From CAVZCC01 sp963773765 (lineage in GTDB: Bacteria; Actinomycetota; Acidimicrobiia; Acidimicrobiales; Microtrichaceae), in contig CAVZCC010000001.1 in the NCBI GenBank assembly GCA_963773765.1, forward strand, positions 1,302,001-1,366,000: 64,000 nt of DNA, given 5' to 3'. This document shows positions 62,170-64,000 of the stretch, in pieces. A program made the translations under genes and the position numbers. The notes beneath the pieces were generated by a model that did not search any database, was not told the origin of the DNA, and was given only the letters and a program-made list of their open reading frames with translations. Each line of letters opens with the position of its first letter. Positions within the stretch are counted from its first letter, which is position 1.

Positions 62170-63813
62170 CTACCCGTGCGCGTTGAGGCGCCGGTGGATG
62201 CCCTTGTTCTGCTTGTAGATAGCGCGGAAGGCGCCGTACTGGTCGTCGTAGGTGCGGCGGTGGGCCTGGTTCGGCTCGTGCACGGCGACGACCTTGACCT
62301 TTGCGTCCAGTTCGTCGACACCCACGCGGCCGAGCGCCACGCCGGCCAGCAGCGCCGCACCCCGGGCGTTGGCCCGGATGGGGTGCTCGACCCGGCGGAT
62401 GGGCCGGTCCATGACATCGGCGTGGATCTGGGCCCAGAGCTCGGACTGGCCGCCACCTCCGATGAGGTTGATCCACGGGAACGGCCGGCCGCAGAACTTC
62501 TCGACGCTGCCCAGCAACCACCGGCTGTTGAAGGCCACACCCTCCAGCACGGCACGGACCAGGTCGGCCCGGTCGGTGCGCAGGCTCACGTTGTGCCAGC
62601 CCGCCCGGATCGTGTGGTCGTCCACCGGGGTGCGCTCACCGTTGAGCCACGGCGTGAAGATGGCGCCGTTGGACCCGGCCGGGCTGGTGGCGGCCACACG
62701 GTCGATCCGGGCGAAGGCGTCGTCCGGAGCACCGGCCGACCGCAGCTCGTCGTCCGGGTACAGGACGTTGTCGCGCAGCCAGTTGAGGCAGGCCCCGGCT
62801 GACTCCTGCTCGTTGGCCACGAAGTAGCGGCCGGGGAGCGGGCTGGGCAGGGAGGCGACGCCGTGGAACAGGTCGGTCTTCTTGAACGGGACGTGGCAGG
62901 TGAGCCACGACGACGTGCCCAGGTAGAGGTGGCCCTCGAAGTCCTTGACCGCGCCGGAGCCCACGGCCGCTGACTGCACGTCCGGCGTGCCGCCGATCAC
63001 GGGGATGCCGGGCCGCACCCCGAGTTCGGCGGCGGCCGCGGCGGTGAGGAACCCGATCACCGAGGTGGCGGGCACCAGGTCCGGCAGCCACTCCCTCCGG
63101 AGACCGACCATGTCCAGGAGCTCCTGGCTGTAGGACACGTGGGAGGGGTCGCGGTTGTCGGTCACCCAGTGCACGACGATCGAGTCGTAGGTGGCGACGC
63201 ACTCGCCGGTGAGCTTCAGGTTCAGCCAGTCCTTGGGCTCCAGGTACTTCCACGTGCGGGCCGACAGCTCGGGGCGGTGCGCCCGCATCCACAGGATGTG
63301 GGCCAGCGGGTCCTTGCCGGACATGGCGGGGGCCCCGCCGGTGAGCGCGATCCACCTGCGGAGCTTGCGCGGCTCGTAGCCCTGGACCCTGAGGCGGCCA
63401 CCGGACACGCGGGTGACCTCCTCGGCTCCCCGGCTGTCCATCCAGATGAGCGAGTCACCCAACGGCTGGCCGTCACGGTCGATGGCCACGGTGCCGGACC
63501 ACTGCGACGTGACCGAGATCGCTGCCACATCGGGCGGGAGCGCACCCCGCTCCTTCAGCCGTCGGGCGCCGGCCACCACCCCGGCCCACCAGTCCCCCGG
63601 CCGTTGCTCGGCACCGCCGCCGTCGGACAGCAGCAGGTCGACCGGCTCGAACTCCCCGTCCAGGTAGGAGCCGTCCATGGTGAACACCGCGGTCTTGGGC
63701 CCGGAGGTCCCCAGGTCGATCGTCAGGACCAGGTCGCTGCCGTCCTGCGTGCTGGTGTCCTGCGTGCTGCCGTGCTGCGTGCGGCCGTCCTGCGTGCCGT
63801 CCATCTCGGTCAT
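62170..63813 (-). CDS. FGGY-family carbohydrate kinase (xylulokinase-like)
   Basis: 547 residues. VLTIDLGTSGPKTAVFTMDG is the phosphate-1 ATP motif, AISVTSQWSGTVAIDRDGQP the substrate region, GTPDVQSAAVGSGAVKDFEG the second phosphate motif and WINLIGGGGQSELWAQIHAD the adenosine motif; FTPWLNGERTPVDD is the catalytic-domain FGGY signature region. It phosphorylates a sugar or polyol; the specific substrate is not readable. The first 26 residues are Thr/Gln/Asp/Gly-rich and come from a 15-bp tandem repeat. Head of a two-gene operon with the PLP lyase. Confidence 0.87.
   Translation of the reverse strand: MTEMDGTQDGRTQHGSTQDTSTQDGSDLVLTIDLGTSGPKTAVFTMDGSYLDGEFEPVDLLLSDGGGAEQRPGDWWAGVVAGARRLKERGALPPDVAAISVTSQWSGTVAIDRDGQPLGDSLIWMDSRGAEEVTRVSGGRLRVQGYEPRKLRRWIALTGGAPAMSGKDPLAHILWMRAHRPELSARTWKYLEPKDWLNLKLTGECVATYDSIVVHWVTDNRDPSHVSYSQELLDMVGLRREWLPDLVPATSVIGFLTAAAAAELGVRPGIPVIGGTPDVQSAAVGSGAVKDFEGHLYLGTSSWLTCHVPFKKTDLFHGVASLPSPLPGRYFVANEQESAGACLNWLRDNVLYPDDELRSAGAPDDAFARIDRVAATSPAGSNGAIFTPWLNGERTPVDDHTIRAGWHNVSLRTDRADLVRAVLEGVAFNSRWLLGSVEKFCGRPFPWINLIGGGGQSELWAQIHADVMDRPIRRVEHPIRANARGAALLAGVALGRVGVDELDAKVKVVAVHEPNQAHRRTYDDQYGAFRAIYKQNKGIHRRLNAHG
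63741..63800. repeat. 15-bp tandem repeat at 5' end of kinase gene
   Basis: Four imperfect 15-nt copies (consensus CGTCCTGCGTGCTGC) code the N-terminal TQDGR-type repeats. They add residues in front of the conserved fold without breaking the frame. Confidence 0.65.
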
Positions 63814-64000
63814 GTCGTCCCCCGGAACTTGCCCGTGCGCCGACGGACCCTACAGCGGGCGACCGAAGCCGGTTCGGACCGGCTCCTTCCAGGGGGTTTG
63901 GTGCTGTTTCATGTTGTCACGATCACTCTGGTGTGACAGGGTGGCACGATGGGACGGGGACTCGGGGGAGGGAACGCGGCCGGCCGGAGCACCTCGCAAC
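63814..64000. other. 5' flank of the kinase operon; possible start of another gene
   Basis: The A/T-rich stretch 63893-63935 should include the kinase-operon promoter. Toward the window end, GGGGGAGGGA at 63967-63976 looks like a ribosome site for a plus-strand gene beginning beyond or near 64000. An ATG at 63949 stays open to the end but has no similarity I can judge. No firm gene call. Confidence 0.35.
63915..63938. promoter_or_regulatory. Inverted repeat TGTCAC-N12-GTGACA
   Basis: Perfect 6-bp arms with a 12-bp spacer lie about 100 bp ahead of the kinase start (63813, minus) and just before a possible plus-strand gene. They lie in an A/T-rich part of an otherwise GC-rich spacer, as expected for an operator or promoter. 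Which direction is served is unclear. Confidence 0.4.

Noticed and set aside
1..64000. tRNA, rRNA, insertion sequences, integrases or prophage genes
   Set aside because: I looked for tRNA T-loop sequence (GGTTCGANTCC), terminal inverted repeats beside transposase motifs, and integrase/terminase proteins, and saw none. A tRNA and covariance-model scan would be needed to be certain.

Overview
The window is about 72% G+C with dense, short-spaced genes, frequent GTG starts, ATGA/GTGA start-stop overlaps and long antisense shadow ORFs. This is the look of a high-GC actinobacterium. The gene mix (LemA-DUF2207 pair, Tad pilus genes, acyl-CoA and MmgE/PrpD enzymes, P450, SARP-type regulator, S1P-lyase-like enzyme) would suit an Acidimicrobiia-type lineage, but that placement is inference. 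No tRNA, rRNA, CRISPR array, insertion sequence or phage gene was recognised.

Layout. 0-15 kb is a mixed housekeeping block: a truncated zinc alcohol dehydrogenase, a P2-type Ca2+-like ATPase divergent from a winged-helix regulator, a GluR0-like glutamate-receptor K+ channel, AlkB, a nitronate monooxygenase, DedA overlapping an RCK-type K+ channel, a GYF_2 protein, MmgE/PrpD, acyl-CoA dehydrogenase, a lipoprotein esterase and an SBBP-repeat lipoprotein. 14.7-35.4 kb is a large cell-surface polysaccharide locus: initiating phosphoglycosyl transferase, a secreted propeller/PA14 protein, a GH26-like lipoprotein, then a minus-strand run of GT2, Alg14-like and Alg13-like glycosyltransferase halves, a ~1,560-residue secreted propeller/NHL protein, two sulfotransferases, an O-antigen ligase/polymerase, an APH-like kinase, a Wzx flippase and a Wzz/degenerate BY-kinase. 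Many of these genes are coupled by 4-bp overlaps. The set predicts a sulfated exopolysaccharide made by a Wzx/Wzy route. Two secreted proteins of this locus share an unnamed C-terminal domain.

35.5-44.4 kb holds TadE/TadG pilins, a homocysteine methyltransferase, a small secreted protein, an ECF sigma factor with its coupled membrane partner, and a P450 next to a Tat-exported FAD oxidoreductase. It ends in a deletion scar where the 3' ends of a divergent MMPL transporter/TetR pair are fused. 44.4-64 kb holds a SARP/AfsR regulator, two divergent small proteins around an 18-bp dyad, LemA-DUF2207, biotin synthase, a CMD/ATP-grasp pair, a copper module (CopC-CopD fusion, a small exported protein, YceI), two enoyl-CoA hydratase-family proteins, a lipoprotein, and an S1P-lyase-like PLP enzyme with an FGGY kinase.

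Caveat. Several genes carry single-base indels, almost all insertions, that break the frame while the protein sequence stays conserved. They are concentrated at 16.78-18.32 kb and 26.4-28.0 kb. This pattern fits unpolished sequence better than gene decay. For these genes I give the full span and describe the reconstructed product.
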